From Alnus glutinosa (Eukaryota > Streptophyta > Magnoliopsida > Fagales > Betulaceae): a DNA stretch of 64,000 bases. The stretch covers positions 942,501 through 1,006,500 of the forward strand of contig NC_084899.1 in the NCBI RefSeq assembly GCF_958979055.1, written 5' to 3'. The notes beneath the pieces are model-generated. The model saw only the letters and a program-made list of their open reading frames with translations. It searched no databases and was not told the origin of the DNA. The position numbers and the translations under genes are program-made. Shown piece by piece: positions 24,809 through 37,300 of the stretch (positions within the stretch are counted from its first letter, which is position 1; every line of letters begins with the position of its first letter).

Positions 24809-26026
24809 CATATTTTTATTTGAGCTTTTGAAAGAAAGTCTGTGCCTTTGGTGACAAAGGGGATTTGAGGTGTTTGTGGGTGCAGTTGGCTGGAACTACT
24901 TGCAGATGGGTTTGGGGAGGAAAATAGACCCAGAGCCAGGCAGGTGTAGAAGAACAGATGGGAAAAAATGGAGGTGCTCAAAAGAGGCATTCCCAGATTC
25001 GAAGTACTGCGAGAGACACATGCACAGAGGGAAAAACCGTTCAAGAAAGCCTGTGGAAGTTCTGAAAACAACATCAACAAACACTAATCCGACAACTCCA
25101 ACAATCTCATCATCAATCACCAAGAACCACTCTGTACTAACCCCGACCTCTCATTCTCTTTCTTCACTTTCTTCTATGTCCTCAGAGCCCCACCACCACC
25201 TTCACCATTCATACTACAGTACCCACTTTCACCACCCCTTCATTTATCATCCCACTTCTTCTTCAAGGCCTTCTGGGATTGGTTTGCCACCTCAAGACAA
25301 CAACAGCCCCTACCTGTTGGAGTCTGCTTCTTACAGCTCCCAGACCAACACAGATTACAGGTCTGTCTCAAAAAGAACTCTATAAAAGCAAAATCTGGTA
25401 ATTTACTAGTTCCTTCTATACGTATTTGGTAATGAATGTGATTTTCTTTGTTCTTGGGAAGAAGAAACAGGTATATTAATGGGCTGAAAGAGGAGGTGGA
25501 TGAGCATGCTTTCTTCTCAGAGCCTTCTGGGTCTATGAGAAGCTTATCTGGCCCATCTATGGATGATTCTTGGCAACTCACACCATTGACAATGAGCACA
25601 TCCTGTTCAAAACAAAGGAGTTGCTCTGGTTTACAGAGCGAGTACTCTTACCTGCAGCTTCAGAGCCTTAGTGATTCCACAAAACAACCGGAGCAAGACC
25701 ACCAGCATTGCTTTGTTCTGGGTAGTGATATAAAGAAAGAACAATCCCAGAAGACCGTTCATCGATTCTTCGATGAGTGGCCGCCTAAAGAGAGAGATTC
25801 ATGGCTTGACTTGGATGATAAATCATCAAACAGCTCATCAGTATCAACAACCCGGCTATCAATTTCCGCTCCCACTTCCTTTCATGACTTTCCCATCTTC
25901 AATTCCAGATCCCATAATGGTAATTGAAATATTACCCCCACTTCTTTATCCTTATTCATGAACCGTATATTTTGTTTCCTGTCTATAACACTATGACACT
26001 CCTTTTGTTTTTTTGCAGATGGTTGA
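24573..26026 (+). CDS. Growth-regulating factor, GRF5-like (QLQ and WRC domains)
   Basis: Plant-specific transcription factor that promotes cell proliferation in leaves together with GIF co-activators. Coding exons are 24573-24759, 24886-25360, 25471-25919 and 26019-26026 (1119 nt, 372 aa). The start is an ATGATG pair. The QLQ domain ([20 protein letters not shown], residues about 9-28 onward) binds GIF proteins. The WRC domain ([17 protein letters not shown], residues about 76 onward, with Cys residues and the final His of its C3H zinc motif) is the DNA-binding and nuclear-targeting part. The C-terminal HCFVLGSD and DSWLDL segments and the MMS start resemble Arabidopsis GRF5. The last exon encodes only the end of the protein; failure to splice intron 3 would give a stop after one more codon, so the protein changes little either way. 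Intron 1 carries a CT microsatellite. Confidence 0.92.
24774..24809 (+). repeat. (CT)n(TA)n microsatellite in GRF intron 1
   Basis: A run of ctctctct is followed directly by tatatata, inside the short first intron, 15 bp after the 5' splice site. It is likely to vary in length between individuals. Confidence 0.85.
25037..25058 (+). promoter_or_regulatory. miR396 target site in the GRF coding region
   Basis: The sequence ccgttcaagaaagcctgtgg (continuing aa) at the end of the WRC-coding region, encoding RSRKPVE, is the canonical miR396 complementary site of GRF mRNAs. Known biology is cleavage and repression of GRF transcripts in maturing organs. Every canonical base of the site as I know it is present. 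Confidence 0.93.
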
Positions 26027-27557
26027 GTTTTCAGTACTGGGTTTTCTAAATCAAAGGCCAAAAATGTACTTACTTGGTGGTGGGGGGGTCATATTTTTGT
26101 GTGAGGTCCAAGAACTGCCGGTCTTTTTGCAATTTTTTTCTGAACGTTTTTGGTTTGGCTATGTGTGTTTTGATTGAAGCTAGGGGTCCTATGTCTTTTG
26201 CTTTCTTAGTTATGTTCCTTTCCCACTTTGCTTACCAAACAGTTTGAATGAGTAGGTCAAATCTGTGTTATTGCTACGCTTACATCTTGATTGATATGCA
26301 TCTTCTGAGGGTTCATTCAAATCTTCTCTGCTTGTCGTAATTATGATGGAGGGACCAATGGCACCAAGATTTGCTATTGTCTCTTCTGACTTCATTCAAA
26401 TTACTCAGTACAGATAGACCCCGCTAGCTTGAGTAGTAATCCATCAAACTAAGCCAAATTCATTCATTACCCATACCTACCTGCATGACATAAAATGGGA
26501 AGAAGACGCTCAATAACAGTACTTTTCTCGCACCTTTGTTTGGAGTATTAGCTACACACACAAGACACAACAAAAAACAAAAAAAAAAAACAAAACAAAA
26601 GGAAAGAAAAGAAAAAACCACTTTGTGTTTTGAGAAGATGCTCATGGTCATGGGAGCCAAGTTTTGCCCTATGATAAGGATGGATTCTTGAGCACTACAG
26701 TAAGGCCTTGAACTTGATGCTAGCTGCCTAAAACTGATACATCTCTTCCTCGGCTCCCTCCCCCCTGGCCTTTCCAACTCGAAGGCAAAGGGGCCGGGGG
26801 TCGGTTTTTATAAATCTAAAAAAGTTCTAAAACAAACCAGCAGGTGTACCAGATTTTTGGGTCCTTTCTTCTTTTTCTTTTTCCGTCACAATATAGAATG
26901 ATCCAGGCCACTAGGAAATCATTCCTCAGAAATTAGCATGAAAAAACAATAATCCATTCCCATTTTTGAGCAGAATGTCCGTGGAAAATGTTTAGTTATA
27001 TATGGTGGCTGATTGGCTAGTCATTGTTCACCTCAGGTTTGGGTTTAACCCTAAAAACTTGAACGCCTATCTTTACCTTCTGTCACCCTCAGGTTTGGCA
27101 GATACCCCTCGACATCACGTGATTGCCCACCAAAAAATTGAGAAATGTTATTTCTCTCTCTCTCTCTCCCATCCATATCCATCGATCTCCATCTATATGT
27201 TTTGTTCTTTTTCAAATCAACCTTGGCTGACGTTTAAGAAAATTTAAGGTTGGTTCTCGATTACACATAGAAATTCAGATAGCCTAAAACAAGGGGATAG
27301 GGCTCACCTGCCCCGGACAAGCGAGTCATTTATCATATGTTATCCAGAGAAGGTGGGCAGGCAGCACCCCTCTTAAGAGTGCCCCGGCCCTAAACTCCGT
27401 TTGTTAATGCTTTTAAGAATATACTTCTTTTTTCTTTTTTTTTAAAAGAAATGTTCTAATGTGATGTAAAAATAGTTTCGAGTGCTTTTGTGTTATTGTG
27501 TTAAGTGTTTTGAGTTTGTTATTTTTTATTTATTTATTTTTTTTTTAAAAGAGAACC

Positions 27558-27590
<33 letters not shown>

Positions 27591-28355
27591 CCTACTTTAG
27601 CCTAATAACATGGAATCCTCATCGACTCATCGTTCCAACGTACCCACTCCCAAGTCCTATACACATCAAAAAGAGAAAGCACTAGTCGGACATGAAGAAA
27701 GTCAGTTTTTTTGTGACAAGAAATTAGAGATCATTTTGATAATGGAGTCAGTCAGACCCCACCGCCACAGCCTGGGAAAGTCTTCAAGTAAACTTACAAA
27801 GCTTTAGCGAAAAGAGCACTAGACACTGCATTGTGCTGAAATCTGATGAGTGAGTGGGCCTGCTGTGCATCGGTCCAAAAAGAGTAGTAAAGAAGTGCTT
27901 GCAGACTGCAGAGTTGCAGACTTAAAAAGGACTACGAAACCCAACCAGCCGGGACAGAACTAATTAAACGTACACTTTCAAGTTTCAATCCTCCACATTG
28001 AGACCATCTGACTCTCTCTGTCTGACACTCACCACTCTAAACGGGGTCTGATAAGCATCACCCAACATGTCCAAGAAAAAGGAACCCTTCCTAAACGCTG
28101 CCGTTTTGTGGTTATGTAGAGTTCTTTTCCCGTGTTGATTTCAGCCGCTAAGATGATATACCTTGGATCGGTTTGCTTGCAAATATAAGTGGAGATTAAC
28201 GTAAGTTAACGAAAAACAACGTGTCTATGGAACTTTTAATAAGTATATGTCAGAACTTCGGGGAGCACAAACGGCGTAAGAATGTACAATGTAGTGATCC
28301 CCGGCCAAGTACAAGGCTTCTCACATTGACCCTACAGAGTTGGACAAATTCAATC
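26027..28355. other. Spacer between GRF and CTR9 3' ends (convergent genes)
   Basis: GRF and CTR9 converge here. The first ~400 bp are likely GRF 3' UTR. Around 26,577-26,620 there is an A-rich run and at 27,556-27,588 a poly(A) tract. The stretch about 27,397-27,560 (cgtttgttaatgctttt, aatgtgatgtaaaaatag, gtgttttgagtttgtta) resembles the MITE family seen at 53,167 and 62,030. No open frame here shows a recognisable protein. CTR9 3' UTR probably starts just below 28,356. Confidence 0.55.
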
Positions 28356-31300
28356 TCAATCCTCATCGTCAGAAACAGTATTTCCATTTGGCTTATCACC
28401 GTCTTCTCTGACTTCTTCGTCACTCTGCTGCAGCTCTGCAGAATTCTCTCTGGACAATGGCCGCCTCTGCAACGACTCATCGTCATCAGATTCTGACCAC
28501 GCCCGCCTTCTTCGACCTGCAGTTGATGAAGGGACAGCCTTCAACAAGATCAAAAGAATAATGAAAATCACATCAGTTAATAGACAAGTTTAAGAAATGT
28601 TAATCTGAAAATCTGGGAAGAAGGATAGGGATCAACAAGTTCTTGAATTTTTTTTTTCTCTAAAAATAAAGTTCGGGGAACAAGTAAAATAAATCTTTAT
28701 GATAGTGATATAATTCCTGTTGATCTTTCACTTAGAAAAACAACAAGCTGACATTTTACCAATGTAGGATATAGCTACCACTACCAAATGAACCTTTCCA
28801 ATAGAAAAATGGAAAAAGATATCTTATCTACATGATACAGATCACGGCTATGAACTAATTAATTTCGCCAAGTATTATGTAGAACATTGCATTTAACACT
28901 GCTGCGCATCCTGTCTCAGAGTCTCCAGCCACAAACTCATGTCACAAGAGTGATAGATGTTCAGAAAGTTTTGTAAGAATCCAAGCTGAGATAACAGTTG
29001 CTACTCATAATCAGAACTACAAAGTCAAAAACAAGAAGTAAAATTACCTCCTCATCTTCAGCATCGGAATCTTCAAGCCCAGCAGCAGCAAGAGGATCCA
29101 GAACATTCTCTTCTGCTTCATCCTGATCATTCTGACTTGTAGGCTCCCTATAGTTCAAGTTCGCATCTTCATCGTCCGGATATTCCTGATCATCCCTCAT
29201 GTCAGCTTCTGCTTCCTCTGTCTCATATCGCGACTTTGAGCTCTTGTCCTTCTTTCTCCTCTTCCCACCTTTTCTCCTCCTCCTCTCACTATTCCCACCT
29301 TCCTCATCATCAAGATCTGACCTTTCCCTCCGCTTTGAACCAGGTGTACTGCTCTTCCATTGCTCCTGATGATACAATGAATATGTACAAGAAACTCAAA
29401 TTTTGAGAGCATGTTTTATTGTCATAAATGACTAGCTAGTTTGTACTAAACTCAAAGAAGAGCACTGTAAACTAAAACGGTAGACATCTATAAGCATCAT
29501 TTTGCTCCCCATGCAATACTATAGATCAAGTCCATTCTGGCCTGCCCCACACTACAAGATTTATGGGTTTGCTTATGAACAGCCTATTTGGCATTGGCAT
29601 GATCACGACCAACCCATTTGTCATGCATGACCCCATTTGTGGTGCAGTTCAAATCTGGAACCATAAAAGTAGGGACCCAAATCTGAAACCTTAGCAGTGT
29701 TTGACTTATTGATATGCAATTTATAGTGGTATACCATTTCATTTGTAATTTATAAATGATTGTAAATTTTTTTATCTTTAGATTCTATATATGGTCTTGT
29801 ATGGGCACCCACGAGCAAAACACTTACACCCGGAAGTGACTGTATTATAGTGAACTGCGACGCCAAAAAGCAGCAAATATAGCCTATCCCTATTGTATCA
29901 TATGGTTGAAGTATTGTAACAATACAGGGAATCAAGAGCATGTTTCATGTGGCATTGCTCTTAATGCCAACAGGCTCCTTTCTTCACTTTATTACAATAT
30001 TACAAATAACTAACTTTAGCAAGGGTATAACTCTGAGACTTGCATTCTTAATCATTTTATGTTTAAAGGATTTTGCATACCTCTAATTCATTGATTACCA
30101 ATAAGCAAAGATACTTTAATTAATAAGACATAGTTGGCAATCCATACCTTTACACGCTGAAAATGTTCTTCCTGTTGCCTCACCCGCTTTAGCTCATCCT
30201 CTTGCTTTCTCCTCTCCAACTGTTTTCACATAAAATATCAGAAGATTTGCAATATATGGCTCAAAGAAATGTGTTCAGGATCTAAAGCAAGCAGACCTGA
30301 AATTTCCTGTGTTCTTCAGCCTTACGACGAGCTTCCTCAGCCAATGCAACCTGCCGAGCAACTTCTTGTCTCTGCCGGATCTGCTGTTCTTCACGAATAG
30401 CTGCTTCAAGGTGAGGTTTGGCTGCGTCAAGTACATTCTTGCAATACTCAACATGGGTGTCAATTTTCTTCTCATCAAACCCATGAAAGTGAAGGTTGGA
30501 AGCAGCAGACAAATGACTAAACAGACGAACAGCATTTTCTAGCTCTGCAATTGTTGAGCGCACCTAATCGGATTCCAATGAAACAGCAATGCATGAGAGT
30601 CACTAAAGAGAGACACTATATTGCATTGAGCATGCTAAACGCTTTTGAAAAGTTCGATAAATGCAATGCTGCTTCCAGAGTAAATGAGGTACAACTCAAA
30701 CAAATGATTACATGCGTTAATAGCCACCTTAAATGACAATTTTCTATGCAGACGTTACACCAAAATGTCTCAGTGAGGGAAAAAATTATAGCAAAACAAG
30801 ACTTCACACATATGCACACGTTTCATAGCCACCTTAAATGACAAATAGAGCCCATTGACATAAAACAACTGCAACAAAAGTAGGTGATGCAACAAGTACA
30901 GCTCTCTTCCAGGGTCTGCAATTTTCTCCATACAGAATTATCAAATAGCCAGTAACATATGTGTATAACACAGCCATATTAATAGTAATTGTAACAGATA
31001 CCGACATCTACAAGCATAACACATCAGAAACAACCATGATTCGATTATTTTTTTAACCAAGACCAGGTCAAAAAGGCCAACCCACTATATGAGAGTAAAA
31101 TGGCACATCCGCTCCATGGATATAGGTTGTTGATTAAGTCGTTGGTTCAAGCTCATGGGTAACCAATGTATAAAAATAAATAATAAAAAAAATATCCCAC
31201 TTCACCATTTGGCTTTTATATCCTTCTGCTAAATCACACACCATGATCATTTTTCTGACAACCTCAATCCACATTCTTCTTCAGTTTCCTCTTCTTCTCA

Positions 31301-34300
31301 AAGCACCTTCACCTCAGAACATGTTACCCCTTCTCACTGATGCATCACACAATCTCCCTGATCTCTTTTGCAATGTGCACAATATCTAACTTCTCATGAA
31401 ATCCTTTAGTTTTATATTCTGCCTTCCCACCCATCCTTCTAACCAAGTCCATTTACACTACACTTTTTCCCCAACCAGTCAGTTTAACTGTTGTGACCTT
31501 ATATTGGCAGTAAAATTCCCATAATTGAATAGGTGCATGTCGACCATAGAACATTCCTCAATCACTTCTCCACTTTAAAAATTGTCATCCTCACAAAAAA
31601 CATACAATCAATATGCTTAAAACATTTCCTAATCAGATGAAAAGGTTTAAACAATTCTTATAGGACATTAGTGCCAGAGGCATCAATGCAACTAAAGAGG
31701 TGAAAAACGTTCAGTAAAAATTAAAATAGCACGAAAAACTAAACTTTGACAAATGGTTTTAACAAACAACCTCATCGGCGGTCTTCTTTTCCTTTTGTAG
31801 TGTTGATGCTGAGAACTTCTGCAATGTAACGCCTGCATCAAACCTAAGTGTGTAATTTGAAGGTGTCAAGTGGATAGCTCTTAGTAAAGTTTTTTTGCAG
31901 TCTTGCCACTGTTCAGCTTCATAATGAGTACGAGCTAAATAGAGGAGAATTTGAGAGTCTGTGTTATGGTAAAACTTCCGCAAGCAATTTTGATACTGCA
32001 AGATAACACATTTCATGAACACATATATGCAGTAATGAGAAAGAAATTTAAATTTAAAAGAAAGATACATAAAGTAAAAAGAGATCAACTTACCATTTTC
32101 ACAGCCAATGCAAAATTGCCTTGAGCAAAATAAACATGGGCCAAATTAATCCAAACATCTGGCATCTGGACAAAAATGTTTCCGCTTGCAGCTTCTTGAA
32201 CCTATGATAATCCCGAAATGAAAACTCTTGCAAGTTTGAAATTTTATATTATACATGTCCCAAAAATGTGGTAACATATTTGGCGTACCTGAGTGAAAAT
32301 ATCTTTAGAAACATCGAAGTGGCCTTTTTCTGCCAAGACCACTCCCGCACCATTGGCAGCATACAGATTAGCAGGATGCTGAAGCAGAACCTGTAGGTAT
32401 TGATATAGAAAAGTACATCCCAAATATCAGAATTAACTATTCATGACAGCAAAGCATTAACAAAAACATCAGAGGATGTACTCTAAAAACATCATGCCAA
32501 AGCATTAGATTGAGAAAAGAGTCTATTAAAACTAAATCCAGGCTAATGCATACAAGTCAATCAAATAAGCTGTTTAAAAAGTACGTAATAAAGAACACTG
32601 TTTTTCTGTTTTACCCTCTCTTTTTTATGTTCTTTTTCTCTTCTTCTTTTTCCCTGTGCTTGCTATCATTTTCTTTATCTCCCTCCTCTCATGAAATAAG
32701 AAGAAAATATTTGCTTGATCTTGTTTGTGAGATGAGATAAATAAATATTCCAGTCTTCTCATTTCCATGTATATTTAACAGCTATGCCACCATATATTTA
32801 CCAATATGCACTCTTCTGTAATTTATACATTCTCTTCTATGCTTTTACGTGTTTTTTTTTTCTTTTTCTTTTTTTTTTTTCATTTTTTATTGCTAAGTTA
32901 CGTATGTATGGACCCAATGGGTTTTGAACCTACAATTACACCCTCCACCCCCATCCTTAAGAGAGAAGGAGGTGTTTTTCTTAATTAGGTGTTTCCTTTT
33001 GTATACTTTCAGTGTATTTAGGGGCGCCTTACGCTTTTAATAAGACTAAATTTACTTAAAAAAAAAATAAAAAAAAAGGAGAGGAGGTGCTATTTGAGCT
33101 AAAACTCATTGTCTATAATTTCTGATTTCTTTTCAATTGAAATACCACATCACCCAATCAGTGATAAATGATACAATAACCATAGCAACAATTTAGTTAT
33201 ACAATCTAACAACTTCACTCTGGAACCACTATTGATCAAGTGCAAAATACTAATGGAATTTTCACAACCATATTATACACTGAAAAGGAGGCACTCAAAG
33301 GGAAGTAATAAGGAATTACTAAAAAGAAACATTGCAAAGAGTAGCACTCAAAAGAAACAAGAAAAAACAGAAAAAATCATACTCTTGTATAGAGCTCCTT
33401 GGCTTTTTCCAAATGGGTAGCTTCCAACTTGGGATTTCTTTTCTCATTGCGAATTGCTGCAAAGTAGTTCCAGTTTCCCTTTCCAATGCGAAACAAGCAT
33501 ACGAGATGAGAATGGTGTAATAATGCTAATGATGGAAATGATAATGTATATGACAACAGAAAACACAATCAGAATACTAACAGACATTTCCATTAAAGTC
33601 ATTAGATGCATATATGGGTAAAAAAAAAAAAAAAAGGTCCCCAGGGAATGCACTTTGTCAAGGTTTTGCAGAATTTTAAGCGAATGCTTATTGAAGTAAT
33701 ACAATGAACATCTATTGAACATTTGTTACTTCACTGCGAAATTGCACGCGATCTATGGAGTTACATTCTTACTTTGTTGGGGTAGAGTGGGTTATGCCGA
33801 GACGGGTGCTGGATGTAAACAATACCAATGTCATCTCAACATGTCCAGATACATCTAAATGTGAAGACTCCTCTCTAGTGCAGAATACTAGTCAGCATCC
33901 AACTACTTCAACAAACTCGGATACAAGACTCCTAGCTAATAGATAATACCTTTAGATAGGATTCTGTAAATTCAAATATAGAGATATTTGAATTCTATTT
34001 TCAATTCAAATATCTTGATAGGATTATCTTTAGATAAGTTTTAGGTTTGTAATTCAAACTCTAGATAGATTGTAACTGATCCGAAGATCGTGTAATCTCT
34101 TCTTCTATTTATACTTTACTAAACATCAATAGAAAGTATTGAACTTCAAATTCTATTATGGTATCAGAGCTCTAAATTGCTCACGCAGATTTTTTTTTTC
34201 GATCTCTTCTACGTTTCTTTTTTTTCTTTTTTATCTGCTTCTATCATTTTCTCAATGGCGTCCAGCCCTGCTGTCCCATTCATTCCGCCTAATATTGGCC

Positions 34301-37300
34301 AACTTATGACCTTCAAATTAGAAGGACCTAACTACATCACGTGGACCAACCAAGTTATCCCTATTTTGAAGACCAACGACTTGATGGGTTTCGTGGATAG
34401 TTCTGAACCGTGCCCTCTCAAGTACGTTCTGGATGACCAGGGGAAAGCTACTGCTACTCTGAATCCAGCATTCCTACTTTGGAATAAGAAAGACCAATTT
34501 GTTCTTTCTTGGCTTAATGCCACTCTCACGGAGAAGGTAATGTCAACCACCTTTGGTGTCACCAGCGCTCAACAAGTCTAGGATTCCCTCTCTAGCCGCT
34601 TTGCCTCCCATTCCAAGACCCGGATTTCTCATCTTCAGCGCCATCTACTAGGTCTGCATCAAGGTTCAAAAGGGTGTACTGATTATATTGAAACTACTAA
34701 GCAGTTTTTTGCTCAGCTTGCTGCAGTTGGTCAACCAGTTACTGATGATGCTCTTATTGGTTATGTAATTGGTGGACTTCACCCTTCATTTAATCCTGTT
34801 GTCACATCCTTGTCTGTGGCTTCCCGGTACAAATCCCTTACATTCATTGAGTTTCAGGATGAATTGCTCTCTTATGAGCTTCTATTGGATAGTCAAACAG
34901 CTTCCAATACTGCAGACAGTCATCAGTTTGCCATGTTCTCCTCCAAGCCCAATGCCTACACTCAAAACCGTAAGTCTAAACCCTCCAGTAAGCGTTGGAA
35001 TGGTCCTAAACCCAACTCTTCTTCACCAAAATATCAGTCTACCCCATCTGCTATCCCTGCTAGACCCGCATGTCAGATTTGTGGGAAGTTGAGTCACAAA
35101 GCATTGGATTGCTTTCATAGGATGGATCATGCCTTCCAAGGCCGTCACCCTCCTGCTCAACTCTCTGCCATGGTAGCTAATTCCAACCAAGATGCTGATA
35201 ATGGTCCCTGGTATGCTGACAGTGCTGCGAATCAACACATCACTGCCAATCTTGAGAATCTCCTTGCAACAGCCATACTCGGGTTCTGAAGATGTAGCCG
35301 TGGGGAATGATACAGATTTGCACATTCAAAACACTGGTTCTATGAGTTTTCATACTCCTCAATCCTCCTTTCATCTGTCTAATGTTTTACATTGTCCTCA
35401 AGCTTATGCTAATCTCCTTTCCATCAATCAATTTTGTCAAGATAATAACTGTTTTTTTTCTTCTCAATGGTTCTCATTACTTTGTTAAGGACAACCTCAC
35501 GGGAATCACTCTACTGGAAGGCCGGAGTGAAGGTGGTCTCTACCCTCTTCATTTGCAATCCTTTTCGGTCAATAAGCAGCGTGCCTTGACTGCTTTCTTA
35601 GGTGTCAAGACTTCTGCAGCTGTGTGGCATTCTCGTCTAGGCCATGCCTCTCAACAAGTTGTTTCTCAAGTATTACAGCAATTTTCCCTTCCGGTTAGTG
35701 GTGTCAAGAACTTGAATGGTATCTGCGAACCTTGTCAACTTGGCAAAAGCAAGCAGCTTCCATTTCAATCTTCTCCTCGTGTCTCTTTGTGTCCTTTAGA
35801 TCTCATCCATTCGAATGTTTGGTCGTGCTCTACAAAGTCATTAGGTGGCTATTCGTACTATGTTTTGTTTATCGATGATTTTTCTAGGTTTACCTGGTTG
35901 TATCTCATTCATAATAAATCAGATATTTTCACTGTTTTTGTCCAATTTAAGACTCTTGTTGAAAATCAGTTCTCTTCTTCCATTAAACAATTTCAATGTG
36001 ATGGTGGTGGTGAATTTATGTCTAATCAATTTAAGAATTTTTTGGTTTCTCATGGCATACTTCACCATGTATCTTCCCCTCACACACCACAACAAAATGG
36101 TGTGGCCGAGCACAAGCATCGTCATATCATGGAAATGGGATTGTCCTTGCTTGCTCAATCTCATCTCTCAACTTTATTTTGGGTTGATGCTTTTATCACA
36201 TCTATTTTTATAATCAACCGTCTTCCTTCTTCTGTTCTAGAAAATGTTTCACCATTTTTTAAACTCTTTAACAAAGGTCCTGATTATTCCCTGTTTCGTT
36301 CCTTTGGGTGTTCGTGTTTTCCACTTTTACGTCCTTACTCCAATCATAAATTAATGTTTAGGAGTAAACACTGCATTTTTCTAGGATATAGCTCTAATCA
36401 ACGTGGTTATCGCTGTCTCGATCCGGTTTCTCGTAAGGTGTATGTGTCAAGGCACATTGTATTTGACGAATCACGATTTCCTGCTAAAGAGGGTGTTTTA
36501 TAATCCCCTGCTTCTTCTGATTCGGTCCTTTGTGTTCCCTTTCCTGCTCTCCCTAGCTTTACATCCCCTACTTCCCTACAGATCTCCGATATTTCAAGTG
36601 TTGATTCTCTATCTAGTACTTCTATTCCTCTTGCAGTTCAGCTACAAAACTCTCCTCTACCGAGTGCTTCTCCTGCACTGGACAATTCACCACTTCTTGG
36701 TTCTATTGCTCCGATCAATCCTCCATTTCCTGATGCTTCTTCAGCCCTTATTCCTTCTCATCCTATGGCCACATGTTTCAAAACAGGAACTTTGCGGTCT
36801 CGTTCATTCCCGGATTACACAGCTTTTCTCTCCACCAAGCATCCCTTATGTGCTCTTTCCAGTGTGTCAATTCCCCTTGAACCTAAATGTTATACACAGG
36901 CCGAGAAGTCTCCTGAATGGCGTGCTGCTATGGGTGATGAATTTGATGCCTTACTTGCTAATAAAACGTGGTCTCTATGTCCTCGTCCTTCTCAACATAA
37001 CATCATTCGGAATAAATGGGTTTACAAGATCAAGCAGAAACAGGATGGTTTAGTTGATAGGTATAAGGCACGGTTGGTTGCTAAGAGGTTTGATCAAGAA
37101 AGTGGGGTAGATTTTACGAAAACTTTTAGTCCGGTTGTTAAAACTTCTACAATCCGGGTTATTTTGGCTCTTGCAATTCACTTTAATTGGACTATTCGCC
37201 AATTAGACGTGTCTAATGCGTTTCTACATGGCTATTTGATGGAAGAGGTGTATATGGAACAACCTAAAGGATTCATTGATTCTCAGTTTCCATCTCATGT

